From Candolleomyces eurysporus (lineage: Eukaryota; Basidiomycota; Agaricomycetes; Agaricales; Psathyrellaceae): a stretch of 64,000 bases of DNA. The DNA is taken from positions 1 to 64,000 of the forward strand of contig JANBPK010000722.1 of assembly GCA_027579435.1 (NCBI GenBank), read 5' to 3'. The translations under genes and the position numbers were made by a program. The notes under the pieces were generated by a model, which made no database searches, was not told the origin of the DNA, and was given only the letters and a program-made list of their open reading frames with translations. Below, one piece after another: positions 53,348-64,000 of the stretch. Position 1 is the stretch's first letter, and each line of letters begins with the position of its first letter.

Positions 53348-56300
53348 CAATAATATTAAGACAGAACGGGTGGGAAAAATCCTTATTTACATAAGCAAGG
53401 GAGCTCGGGAGCGCGGGTGCGTTGCTTAGGTCATCGAAACTCTGGCGCCATCAGTTTGCTATGTTGTGATGCACAGAGCCTGGCTGCAGGGCTTGAGTCA
53501 TAATTCATGGTTTATGAATTGTTGTCAGGTCAACCCTGGGCATATGAGAATTTTTGGAAAACCATAGCTGTGATGAAAGGATGCATTATAATGTGTCTTT
53601 GGGCCAATATTAAGATATGTAAAAGAACTTGAACATTTAATTTTAACCCCATGTGCCTTTTCACAACAAAGTTCTAGGAGGTGAGTTATAGAAAGTTGGA
53701 TAGTTTGTAAACCTTCAAATTTAATGCTTTCAGTACCTCCAACCCCATCCATCAAATATTTGGCAGAGCATCTCATTTAACTATTGTGCACAAGAACTCA
53801 AGCATTCACCACAGTCAACACTGCCCTCATCCATACCCCTGATAAACATGACCCCCAATAGAGCATAGAATAGGTCCTTTCCAAAGTAAAGTTGGTTTGC
53901 AGGAAATTTGATAGTATATGACATAAACCTTATACCCCATAACATATAAGTTCAAGCACCAAAAAGACATGGCTGTTGTAGCTATTCAACAGCAAGGGAT
54001 TTTTCAGAAAAGGCTGCATGACAACTAGCTAAAGTGAAAGGTTGATGTAAAACTTATAGTTGAATCTTTCTCTGTGTATAGAACCTAAACTATTGCTGAT
54101 TACTTTGGGGAGCTTACTGACCTCACAGAGCACTTAATAGTTTTTTGGGATCATTGAATGGTACTCAGGCAGCATTTACAACAGTAGGAAATTTTTGTGA
54201 ACCCTCCCAAAGACCTGTGTGGGCTTCATGGTAAGTATTCTGTTAAGTGCTCCAGGTTTTTAGCTCAAAAGGCACACAATGGCAATGCACAGAATATACA
54301 TGTGAGAAAGACAGACTGAATGGAGCAGCAGAGCTTAATTGTTGTTTAGACAAATGTTTATACAAGTTCAATGAAGGACAGGTGATCAAGGAGTCACAAA
54401 GGTGCAATCCTTCTTCCCCCCACAGCACACCTGTGGGAAGTGGCCACTGCTTTGCACAGCAGTGGACCAAGGTATCTGGACTCCACCAGTATGTGAATTA
54501 CTTTCAAGATCTTGGCATTGGAGGTTAATGATTTGGGGAGGAGAGGCCAACAAGGAGAGCAGGAAACACTGACAGGAAACAGCAGTGCCACTGTTGGCTC
54601 CTGCACATGCCATGCATCCATCTTGGCACCTGGAATCTGTGTGTATGAACTTGAGTCAAAATGCCCTGGAACACATGGATTGCATGTGCATGCATGGCTA
54701 TGGTCTCACTGTCTCTTTATAATAACAAAGTGTGGGCTATTGGTCCTCAGGCCATTGATTCATTGCCTGCTACAACCACTCTAAGCCCTTCATAGACCTG
54801 AATTTTCACTGATGCTCACCATCACTGCAAAGGCTTGGTAGCAAAGACTTGAAGGTCTAAGTGTACATGAGCCAAAATGCCTTGCAAGATACCCTCCAGT
54901 AAGGCATACCCTGGAAGCTTTCCCAAGAGGTTTGCATTAATGCAATTTTGACCATAATTTCATGTACCTTCCCATACATTAGGTGGTATCTGGCAGACCA
55001 CAAATTAAATTGTGAACTACAAAATTTTCCCCAGCAGGCTAGGTGTCTTCCTGACATGATGTGCTTGCCTTGCATAAGCATGGCTGTTAAGATTCAACCA
55101 TCAGAAACCGAGATCCTCTTTTGATTTGCCTGTCTCCAATTTCCAAGTTGTATAGTGACTATCAGCAATTCAATTAGTAAAGCATATTGGTTTGAAGACT
55201 CAAGAACTCCCATGATTTTCAACCACTGACTACCAAGAACTAGAAGCCCTATCATAGACTGATATTTTTTGCTCATAGCCTGAGTAATTATGCAATTGTT
55301 CCAATAAATTGGAGGTTCCCCAACACTATGTTATTTTTATGCTGGGATAAACATTTGCATGTGCCGTGCCATAGGCACGGGTTATTACGCTTGTTAACTG
55401 GTGATTCCATAACTTCATTACATAGTTGAGGCTCCAGCCAATGTAGCCCAGGGTTTGTATGGCGATCTTGAGTAACCAAATGAAAAACCATTCTCCACTA
55501 TCACAAATGATGGAAAACTTGTGAAGTGTGCCCATGATGCCAGTGACTGTTCCTGGATATGCTGTTCCAGCCATTCCAGGAAGGAGCACCATTCCAGAGA
55601 AAGCAAAGTGAACCATGAGGAACATGTCATAAATTCCGGAGCCATTGTCAAAAGCCCTCCAGGGCCTGAGGATTACTCAGTAAATGGAGGTGGAACGGAG
55701 ATGACCAATGTTCTGTTGAGTGGAGCATCCAGGTTTTCTGGTGCATGGAGGCATAGGCAGCCTTGCGAACTTTAATGCCAGTGGTGGTGCTGCTAAAGAT
55801 TCTTGTGATTGCTAAGCACGGACAAGATGGGGGAAACAGCCCCAAGGAAACGCAACACCAGAGGTTCATTGGGTGGAGAGATATCTATGTAAAATTTAGC
55901 GCCCTGATAAGCCCACAAAGAATGAACGAACCCCAGAGAAATCATCAAGCCAGCACAGATATTTTTGGAATGCCCTGACCAAACTTGTGCATGCATGAAA
56001 GTTGCATCAAGATCACTGTGGTACTCTTCCTTGAGCCCTTCTATATAATGGAGGGCCTTTTGAGAATGTATCACTGGGCTGCTTCAGCAAGTCTGCAACT
56101 CATCAGAGATAGCGCCAGGGAGATTGAATCCAATAATAGTCGACCACCACAAAAGGCTGGCAATCTGGGGAGCAGATGCATGGAGACAGCAATAGGTGGA
56201 GTCTGCCAGGAGGTCAACACTGTATGGCAAAGTCACTAAGATAGGCAAATGGAGTTGACAGGGATTGAATGTATCATGGCATATTATCTAACCTGGATTT

Positions 56301-56580
56301 TCAAAGGCAGAAACACACTCTCAAAGCTTGAAGAGTGCCCACCAGGATGCCCTCCACAGAGTCGGGCACTTAATGGCATTGCATAAATTTGACTTTTTTC
56401 CATTGGAAAATGACAACTCGGCCTTGAAGAATTGCCATGCCACCTGAGCAACTAGCCGGGCCTCATGAATCCCTTCCCATTGTGTGTACAGATCGTGAGA
56501 GGAAGGTTGACATTGTGAGGACAAGCCCTTGAATTGAGCCTAAAATTAGTGTTTGTCTTAGGCCTCCAAGCATGCACAAA
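53348..56580. other. CpG-poor DNA without a supported gene
   Basis: Open frames up to about 100 codons exist on both strands (for example 55793-56074 minus, which reads like a membrane-rich piece), but none shows a recognised domain, intron pattern or copy elsewhere in the window. CpG is very rare (several lines of 60 bases have none). Confidence 0.5.
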
Positions 56581-56584
56581 GCAT

Positions 56585-56792
56585 GTTCCATACTATCACT
56601 CCTGGAGTAATGTAAAATCCTGGGGATATGCAAAATTCAGGAATATCTTTGCTGTAAATTCTAAATTCTCAAATACTAAGGTAGATGTAGTCTAGTTTGT
56701 ACATGAATGTGCAAAATATCTGTGGATACTCACACATCCCATACTGGCCATTGCACAGAATTTTGCATATCCCTGGGAAATTGACATTTTTG
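56585..56792. mobile_element. Short inverted-repeat element, family 1, copy 2
   Basis: Core 56619-56777 with ends ggggatatgcaaaattcagg and cagaattttgcatatccctg. Direct-orientation copy of 52075-52292 with scattered substitutions and small indels. Confidence 0.65.
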
Positions 56793-56797
56793 CCCCC

Positions 56798-56941
56798 GGC
56801 ATCCCCACAAAGCTGGAATCTAGCAATAAAGATTATACTAGCATGTGTGCATTTCCAAGGGCTCTCAAAGAGGTTCATGTCAAGCCGGTGTTGTGTTCAG
56901 GAGGCATCAGAGAAATCATCACAATTTTGCATTACTAGGGG
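56798..56941 (+). repeat. 145-base repeat, plus copy
   Basis: Runs from ggcatccccacaaagctgga to cacaattttgcattactagg and matches 58545-58690 in reverse complement (shared cggtgttgtgttcaggaggc, gcatttccaagggctc). Confidence 0.7.
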
Positions 56942-58262
56942 TGTATAGTATTTGGATACTAATATTAACTTGTATCATATTTGAAGCGTGACCACAATTG
57001 GTGTCGGTAAGCCTGTGGAATTATGTTCATGTGTAGATGCCTGAGCTCTCAGGCAACCATTAGGTCAAGTTGTGTATTTGATGATACCATCAATTACCCT
57101 GTTTTCAGACCCGGGTCATTTAGGGCACCTATCCAGACTCTGAAGTCTCCCAACTTTATCCTTGACAAATTAAGGTGTTTAGATTGGCATGACTTGCTCA
57201 ATCCTATTGGTGGTCTTTGACAAAAGCTTGATGTAAAAGGTGATTGTAAAGGCTGGTCTGACACATGCCCTAGGGAGCAAGGTTGGATAATGTCCAGGAC
57301 ACCATGGCTCACTTGCTTCCTGGCCCTCCGTGGTTCATCCAAACCTCAGATGAAACCCTGTGAAGCCTTGTAAAGTTTATTCACAACTGGATCAGCTCAT
57401 TCCCTAGCTTTCACACCCTTCAGACATCAGGCTCTGAGCCCCCGGAAAGATGAGACCAATATATACACCCCTTCCATGCCTTGCCCTTGGATCCCACATG
57501 CACTCTGGAGGCAGGGTGAAGATCTGGCTGTGTCAAAACTGTATTGAGTGGTCACAGGGCAATGGCTAAGTTTAGCATGGTATCTTATCCTCTGATCCAG
57601 GCTGTTATAGGCCTGGGGACAGTATGGCCAAAGCAATCATTAGCCGCTGATTCAGGGCTCTGAGATGCAAAATCAAGTCATCTGTTGTACCATCTGGCAA
57701 ACATTGGAAGGGTTCATATAAATATATTTAAAATCTCATGTAAACTGACATCCTTCAAGCTCTGGACATTAAATTCATACCATCTACATTTTCAGTGCAA
57801 TACTTGGATTCTGAAAGAAATGTACAAGATTTTTGAAACCATCCTTGAATTGATCGCATAACCATTCACTTTCCATGTTTTATGGATGTCAGGCTGAGCG
57901 CCCAGAAAGGAGATCAATGTTCATTGCCTTCCATATCTTTGGATTTCTAGCATGATCAAGTTTCCAGCCCTGCATATAGCTTTTGATCTTCCCAGTGGTC
58001 AGCCGGCTGTAAACAAAAATGCCCAAGTATATTCTTGGCCTAGGATGCCCATGCCTTTTATTCTCCCCACCTGCCACATGCCTCTTTAGGTCCAGGAATT
58101 TCTTAATTTGGAATTATGACTTGATGCTTGCAACATCTGACCCAATTTCAATGCCTATCCATTCCTTTGTCACTGCTGTTTTCTATTGCTCTTGTGTAAC
58201 ATCTAGAGTTGCTCCAGATTAATTGTTTTTATTTGATGTGCCTCCAATTCTGGACCTTTTGC

Positions 58263-58495
58263 AGCTAAGGTATCATTAGACCAGATTGCACCATGCTTTT
58301 GATGATATTTGTTTAGCCTTGTAGCAAGACAAACATATATGTTCTGTCAGCTTCCCATACAAGGATCAGCTTGACTCCTTTTCACACAAGGTACAACACT
58401 GGAATTATTCCCCATTTGAGTGCTTGGTGGCCCTAAAACTAAACAAATATCAAGTGGTATGCAGAGTGATCTGGTCTATCAATCCCTCGTTAGCC
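58263..58495 (-). mobile_element. Short inverted-repeat element, family 2, copy 1
   Basis: Ends agctaaggtatcattagacc and ggtctatcaatccctcgtta form an imperfect inverted repeat; the interior matches 59130-59336 in opposite orientation (reverse complement shows gggccaccaagcactcaaat and tttgtcttgctacaaggcta). Confidence 0.65.
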
Positions 58496-58544
58496 GCTCT
58501 TCGGGCTCTAGAGACATGATTTATTTTAGTTTTGGAGCCGTTGT

Positions 58545-58690
58545 ACTATCATGTAATGCAAAATTTCGATGATCCCCTAACGCCTCCTGAACACAACACC
58601 AGCTTGACATGAGACCTCTCTTTGAGCCCTTGGAAATGCGCACATGCTAGTATAATTTTTATTGCTAGATTCCAGCTTTGTGGGGATGCC
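58545..58690 (-). repeat. 145-base repeat, inverted copy
   Basis: Reverse-complement partner of 56798-56941. It retains a few more CpGs than the other copy (cgatgatcc, ccctaacgcctcc). Confidence 0.7.
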
Positions 58691-58849
58691 AAGATGGATC
58701 AGCAAAAGCGGCAAGTGCCTATTGTTTTATCAATGCCCAGAAGGGCATACACCCATGCCTGACAAACCAGACTTGCAAGGTAACCCATGATTGTCAATAC
58801 CTGGATTGAGCCCTGGTATCTTGCAAAGGAACTATGGATCTGTAATGTT

Positions 58850-60235
58850 GATTTGTAGTCCTGATTTGTAAGTCCTGGGTTTTGTGTTGTAGCTCAAGGT
58901 AGTTTTGTATTCTGGAAGTCTTAATTTGTAAGTCTTGTTTGATTCGTAGTCCTGGTTTGTAGTCTCGGCTCTCAATTCATACTCCAGGGTTTTGTAGTCC
59001 AGAGTCCTGTTTGTAGTCTAGGCTTTTCAATTCATAGTCCAGGGTTCCCCATTGTAGCCTAAGGTTGCGTTTTGTAGTCTTAATTCGTGGTCTGGTTTTG
59101 CTTTGTAGTCTGGGGTTTTTATTTGTTACAGCTAATAATGAATCAATAGACCAGACTGCTCTGTGTACCACTTGTGACACTTTAATTTTGGGGCCACCAA
59201 ATACTCAAATGGGGATTAATTCAAGTGTTGTACTTGATGAAATGGTGGCAAGGTGTTGAGGAACATGTTTGTCTTGCTCCAAGGCTAAGTAAATAAAGTG
59301 GTGCACGGAGCAATCTAATCTATTGATACCTTAGCTGTGGTTCGGGCTCTCAATTTTTGTACTCTGTGTTTTGGTTGTCCAGTGCTGATTTGTGGTCCAG
59401 GCTTTCAAATTGTTGTCTACGATTTGGCATTGTCACCCAAGATTGAGTTTTTGTAGTCCGCAGCTCTTTGTACTCCGGGTTTTCTCTGCTATCCAGGCTT
59501 TCAACTTGTAGTCAGTCTTGATTTGTATCCAGGCTCTCAATTCAGGCTCTCAATTTGTAGTCCGAGCTTACCCCAGGGTTTTGATTGGTAGTCCAGGCTT
59601 TCAATTTGTACTCTGGCCTTTCAGTTTTTGTAGTCATTGGTATAGTTCAGGCTGGGGGTTTGTCCATCCACTTGTAATCCAGGCATCTAATTTGTAGTCA
59701 TTTGATTTGTAGTCTCTAGTCTTGATTGCAGTCCGGTCTCGATTTGTCCCTTGTTCATTTGTAGTCAGGCTTTTGAATTTGTACTCTATCAAGTTTTGTA
59801 GCCTGAGGCTGTTTTGTGGTCCGGAGTCCTGAGTTGTAGTCTACTTTCAATTGTCCTTCCTGGTTTTGCATTGTAGCCAACTTTCTGTAGTCATCTCCTG
59901 ATTTGTCCAGGCTTTGAATTTGTAGTCCAGTCTTAATTTGTACCCCAGGGTGTTGTGCTGTAAAGGCTTTCTGTAATCCGGAATTAATCTTGGTCTTAGC
60001 TCTTAAAGTCCGGAGTTTTGCATTGTAGCCTGAGGCTGTTTTCTGGTCCGGAATTCTCAATTGTAGTCAGCTTTTGCGCTGTAGCCCAAGGCCAAGTTCT
60101 GGAGCTGAGACTCCTGATTTTGTAGTGCAATCCTGATTTGTAGTCTTGGTTTTCAATTAGTCTGGAGTTTTGCCTTCCAGCCAAGTTTACAGTTGAGCCT
60201 TTCAATTTGCAGTCTAGAGTTTTCATTGCAGTCCA
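58850..60235. repeat. Degenerate 'ttgtagtc' satellite
   Basis: Dozens of copies of a core tttgtagtcc/tttgtagtct spaced irregularly (about 20-40 bases), often in the longer form gtagtccaggctttcaattt. It is interrupted by a family 2 inverted-repeat element at 59130-59336. Open frames within it are repeat artefacts. Confidence 0.75.
59130..59336 (+). mobile_element. Short inverted-repeat element, family 2, copy 2
   Basis: 207 bases with about 40-base terminal inverted repeats: left agctaataatgaatcaatag and right (reverse complement) agctaaggtatcaatagatt, continuing through ccagactgctctgtgtacca. Interior homologous to 58263-58495. No coding capacity. It sits inside the 'ttgtagtc' satellite. Confidence 0.7.
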
Positions 60236-61480
60236 GGATCCAGAGCAGCTGCTATGTATCATTGGCCCCCGGGCTCTGCAATTGCTCCACCCTGCCCTGT
60301 TCCCCCATCTGGCAGCTGCTCCATCCTCCCATCCTCCTAGGCAGCAGCTGGTATGTATCATTGGCCCACCAGCTTTGCAGCTGCTGTGTAGCATTAGCCC
60401 CCTGGTTTGCAGCTGCTCCACCCTCCCCTGTTCTCCCAAGCAGCAGCTGCTGTGTATCATTGACCCCCTGGTTCTGCAGCTGCACCAACCCCCCACGCTC
60501 CCTCCCTTTCTCCTGAGCAGCTGCTGCTGTGTATCATTGACCTCCTGGTTCTGCAGCTGCACCACCCCTCTCCTGTTCTCCCAGGCAGCAGCTGCTGTGT
60601 ATCATTGACCCCCTGGTTCTGCAGCTGCACCACCCCTCTCCTGTTCTCCCAGGCAGCAGCTGCTAGTGTTGCCGTGGGTCCGGTTGAAACCCACGACCCG
60701 GCAAACCAACTTGAATTTTGAACTGAACTAACTTGTAAATACAGTTCACGGGTTGAATGGGTTGACAACCGGAGCCAAATGGGTTAGGTAACAGGTCAAC
60801 CGGGTTAAACCAGTGACCCCTTGGCAGTTCTCTCTCCTCTCAAAATGGCTCTTACCTGGGACAATAAACCTGTTATTTGAAGAGAGGAGCTGCTTGAAAT
60901 GCTTTCTCTGTCATCCCAGCCTTGTTTTTCCAGGTTTCTCACCCCCAGGATGCGTGATTACAGGCGCAACTGCCAACTGGTAGTAATTACCGTTATGTAA
61001 GTATTTAAACAGTGCTGCCATCACATTGTGCATTTGCTACATTTCTGACACTTTCTATGACTCTGGGAGTGAAACAGAAGACACAGGGTGAGAACCAGCA
61101 AGATTTTCAGGGCCTCTGTGTCCTTATCTGTATTTTTTCTCTTTTTTCTGGCGTCGGATATGGGTTTCCGGGTTAGTTCAGGTTGAAGCCGGTTGCTGAA
61201 CCAATGATTGCTGTTCAGGTTGCCAACCTGAACTTATTTCGCTAAACTGATGGCAAACTGAACTAAACTTGAACCAACCTAACCTTCGGCAACACTAGCA
61301 GCTGCTGTGTATCATTGACCCCCAGGTTCTGCAGTGGCTCTCCCTTCCTCAAGCTGGGAATGCACTGCAGCTGCAGCGTCAATCACCTTCTAATGCCTGT
61401 GCAGCAGCTGCAGTGTCAATCATATGCTCACTTGCCCAGAGCAGCTGCAGCAGCTGAGATGTATCTCACCCTTGTTTTGT
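60236..61480. repeat. 68-base minisatellite, interrupted
   Basis: Repeats of the type ctggttctgcagctgcacca ... ggcagcagctgctgtgtatcattgaccc. Two adjacent units at 60543-60610 and 60611-60664 are identical over their common length; others vary between 50 and 80 bases. It resumes at 61307 after a 632-base insertion and fades by about 61480. Pro/Cys-rich frames here are repeat artefacts. Confidence 0.8.
60665..61296. mobile_element. 632-base terminal-inverted-repeat element with 10-base target duplication
   Basis: Ends AGTGTTGCCG and CGGCAACACT are perfect inverted repeats, with weaker pairing over 22 bases (ggtccggttg against ggttaggttg). It is flanked on both sides by AGCAGCTGCT (60655-60664 and 61297-61306), which occurs once in the uninterrupted minisatellite unit, so the empty site can be read directly. 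No transposase frame, so non-autonomous. A target duplication of 9-11 bases is a mark of Mutator-like elements; hAT would give 8. Confidence 0.8.
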
Positions 61481-61516
61481 CACAGCAGATAAGATGTATA
61501 CATTATAGGTTTCTGA

Positions 61517-62308
61517 CTATGAACCCTGTTGCGAGAACATGTGAAGCTTGTTGGAGAGATTCATGTCCCAGTGCTTCTTGGTCCAATGGGAGAGGAAGGC
61601 GTCGGCAAACTCAGTCCAGAACTTCTGGAGTAGGTCTGCGCGGTTGATTTTGACCCACTGCTTGTGTTTGAAATCTTTGAAACAGTTGAGAACCTTCACG
61701 ACCTTCTTATCCTTGGGGATTTCCTTAGTGAGGAAGTAAGCCTCACACGTGTCAATGAATTCAACCCCAATGTCCTGACAGAGCCAATCGGCCCCGAGGG
61801 AGGGAGGTTTGGTGTTGCCCTTGGTAACCGTAACGGTGCAGTAGACTTTGTCGGACATGGCAAAATGCAAGGTGATGACAATAAGGCGGGGTGTGTTGTT
61901 GTTCAAAGAAGAGTCTGATCTGGGGGAGATGGCGCAAGAGTTGGATGCGACAGGGAAATGGGCAGGCAATTGTGGGGGAACAAGCACTGGAGCCTGATTG
62001 GCAATGATGGAAGTACTTTCCAAATTGGGAGCGGTGACGTCACCAGGCAAAGCCGACGCAGTGCTTGACAGTGTCAACAGGGTGAGCGGGGAGGAGAAAC
62101 CAGAGGCAATCTCGGGTATGCTCTCCAACAACAGCTGGGTGCATTGGGAGGTCTGTGACAAAGTTGCTGGGTCCATTCTGAAAATCAGGTCTGAGGTTAA
62201 CCCCAACAGCAAAGGGAAACACCCACAGCAGGGCGATGACCGGGTGGTGAAAGTACGGTTGAAACTGGTGCTGGGTGCCTGGTGGATATCAAATGAGTCG
62301 ATGCCCAA
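61517..62308 (-). pseudogene. Retrotransposon gag-like fragment
   Basis: Open frame of 264 codons; the first ATG is at 62176 (MDPATLSQTSQCTQLL). The N-terminal part is Ser/Pro-rich; the C-terminal half has DIGVEFIDTCEAYFLTKEIP, VVKVLNCFKDFKHKQWVKIN and LLQKFWTEFADAFLSHWTKK, the W...F...F...FL arrangement of small fungal gag proteins. It ends with TAG at 61517, short of the usual gag length, and no pol follows because minisatellite DNA lies next to it. Confidence 0.55.
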
Positions 62309-64000
62309 TCAAACAGGTGACAGACAAGATGAGTGAGAACCTGGAAAGCTGGGGCAGGGTGGGCAAAACTCAATAGAACAACAAATAAGTTCATACGTGT
62401 TGAATCGCGCTGGCCGGGGTTGAGGAAAGGCCTGTACACGTTGACTAGTACACGGTGGGTTGAATCTCTTTAAGCGAGATGAAGAAAGATAAAAAGGGGG
62501 ATATATGTGGTCTAAATTGAGACAGCGGTGAAGCAGGAATGAAAGGGGAGGGACATTTGAGGGAGAGTGTAAAAAAAAAGTGGAAAGCTGTTGTCTGGAC
62601 AACCAACACTCACAGGGAGGAATACACTTGACAAACGTCTGATTGAGGTGAAATGCGATACAAGGGAAGGGATTGGGATGTTTGGTTATGTATATCTTAT
62701 AGGTCCATATGTGTAAGGGTAGTGTAAGCGTTACATTCCTCTTGATTGACATGTTATCTTCCTGGTTACTTTGCCTGTTCTGTTCTTTCCTTTGCTTTCA
62801 CCACCTTTGGCATTCATGCCTTCTTTTTGTCCTCATTATGACAACTTTGACTATGCGGATGTTTCAAATGACCTTGGTCTTGGCAACTGTTATTGGTTGA
62901 ATGTATCTCATGAAGCTCCTTGCTCAACGGCCACAGTTGGTGGAGGCCAGCAAGGGGGTCCTGGGCCGCCGTTCCAGCACACAGGGGTGGTTGGTTGGTT
63001 CAACTTTGGGGTGTGGCCTGTGGGCTGCTGCCACACGGCACAGCGAATGAGTCTTTACATTTTTTCTCTTTTCCATACAAGTAGATGTATCTGATTCCAT
63101 ACTATTCTAGATCAACTATCCATCACCAGGCTCAATGCAATACAGTGAAGATGCAGAACAGTAAGAATAAGAACAGGAACTGTTTGGAAACAAAGCCCCA
63201 AGAAAGGCACAGGCATACAGCAAAGCTGTGGGAAATGTCAAAGCAAATAAGGGCATAACAAGAAGGAAGGAACAATTAGTGCAAAGCAAGATGAAGACTA
63301 GTCATAACATTGGAAGGTAGCCATGAGGAGTACCAAGAAAATTCATATCCTTGCTCTTGACCACAAGAACACAGCACCTGTTCCTCTCTAACGTTGATTG
63401 CAAACTCTTCTTCTAAGGAAAGTATTCTGGAACAGAAATCATCACAGTCCACTGACCAAGAAAACAACCGGGGAGATAGGATGGAGAGTACCGGCCTGTC
63501 TGTCGACAGACGTAGGCTTCATGTCGGGGAACGTCTACCTTCTCCAAGGAGCCCCTGAAGAGCGCTTCCCAACCTAGGGCCTCCGAAATCATCATAGAAA
63601 TTGAGGCTCGTCAATAACAACAACGCGACATTCAACTCCTCAGCCGTCTCAATAACGTTTCCGTATCAATTGACACAGTACGAGCCCCCCTTCCAACCAC
63701 AACTCCTCTCCTGTTTCATAGCGTCTGATAGCGATTACTTTGAAGTGGTCATTCTTCCATAAAGTTGACCCCTAGCCGCCCGGTGCTCCTTATTGATGGA
63801 ATATGGATTAGGGAGACCATGACGATACGCCCAATTGGAGCTTCCCTGAACCGAGGTGCTACAGGAGGGTGCCCTCGTTCAAGCTTCCGTGAACCCAAAT
63901 GACGATGTAATTCTCGCCTTCTACCTGAAGAGTTTATCAAGATGTATGCACATTTCTTAATTGCTATTTCATACGGATACATATCACAGATCTAGAACAA
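62309..64000. other. No gene recognised at right end
   Basis: 62309-62760 is the upstream flank of the gag-like frame. 62760-63470 is T-rich, CpG-poor and without a supported gene. From about 63470 CpG frequency rises again (gtctgtcgacagacgtagg), but the open frames (for example 63749-63982 minus) show no family I know and may be the edge of a gene outside the window. Confidence 0.45.

Noticed and set aside
55793..56074. Minus-strand frame of 93 codons with membrane-like stretches
   Set aside because: No recognised family, no supported start or introns, and no copy elsewhere in the window. Kept as unannotated.
58850..60235. CRISPR-like array
   Set aside because: Repeats are short, degenerate and irregularly spaced, the genome is eukaryotic, and there are no cas-like genes.
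60193..60768. Pro/Cys-rich frames of 100-190 codons on both strands
   Set aside because: They arise from the 68-base minisatellite, which happens to lack stops in several frames.

Overview
The window is nuclear DNA of a filamentous basidiomycete fungus, most likely an Agaricomycete. The reasons are genes cut by many 50-90 base introns, a KRE6/SKN1-type glucan-synthesis gene with ten introns, several FunK1-type protein kinases, a tandem F-box family, and Ty3/gypsy, Ty1/copia and DIRS-like retroelements. No bacterial, organellar or rRNA features were seen.

Left third (1-18 kb): the 3' end of a gene that looks like the nucleoporin NDC1 (1-852) is followed by eight direct copies of an F-box gene with a period of about 2.04 kb. 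Each copy is preceded or followed by a decayed copy of the last NDC1 exon, so the duplicated unit is [NDC1 last exon + spacer + F-box gene]. A 1.1 kb insertion carrying a Cys-rich gene sits in one spacer. Copies 1, 2 and 7 are intact; 4 and 5 are broken only by single N bases; 3, 6 and 8 carry stops or frameshifts.

Middle (14-33 kb): the last part of the array (about 14.04-18.97 kb) recurs in inverted orientation at about 28.38-33.15 kb. These arms flank a 9.4 kb island with a small conserved fungal protein (116 aa, with a 15-base micro-exon), an intact KRE6/SKN1-like GH16 gene (734 aa), an intact FunK1 kinase (790 aa) and a FunK1 fragment. Gene 33153-33939 appears cut at its 5' end by the outer edge of the right arm.

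Right half (34.6-64 kb): repeat-rich and clearly depleted in CpG. In order it holds a FunK1 pseudogene, a block of truncated retroelements (LTR, gypsy protease piece, copia gag-protease, DIRS-like RT/RNase H plus tyrosine recombinase, LTR), a long decayed gypsy element with one complete 1268-base LTR, one unrecognised three-exon gene, two families of short inverted-repeat elements, a 'ttgtagtc' satellite, a 68-base minisatellite interrupted by a 632-base terminal-inverted-repeat element with a 10-base target duplication, and a gag-like fragment.

The clearest unusual signals are the NDC1-exon tags that record each duplication, the large inverted duplication around the KRE6 island, the short mobile elements at the right, and the sharp methylation-like CpG loss. 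I did not find a convincing new multi-gene biochemical system.
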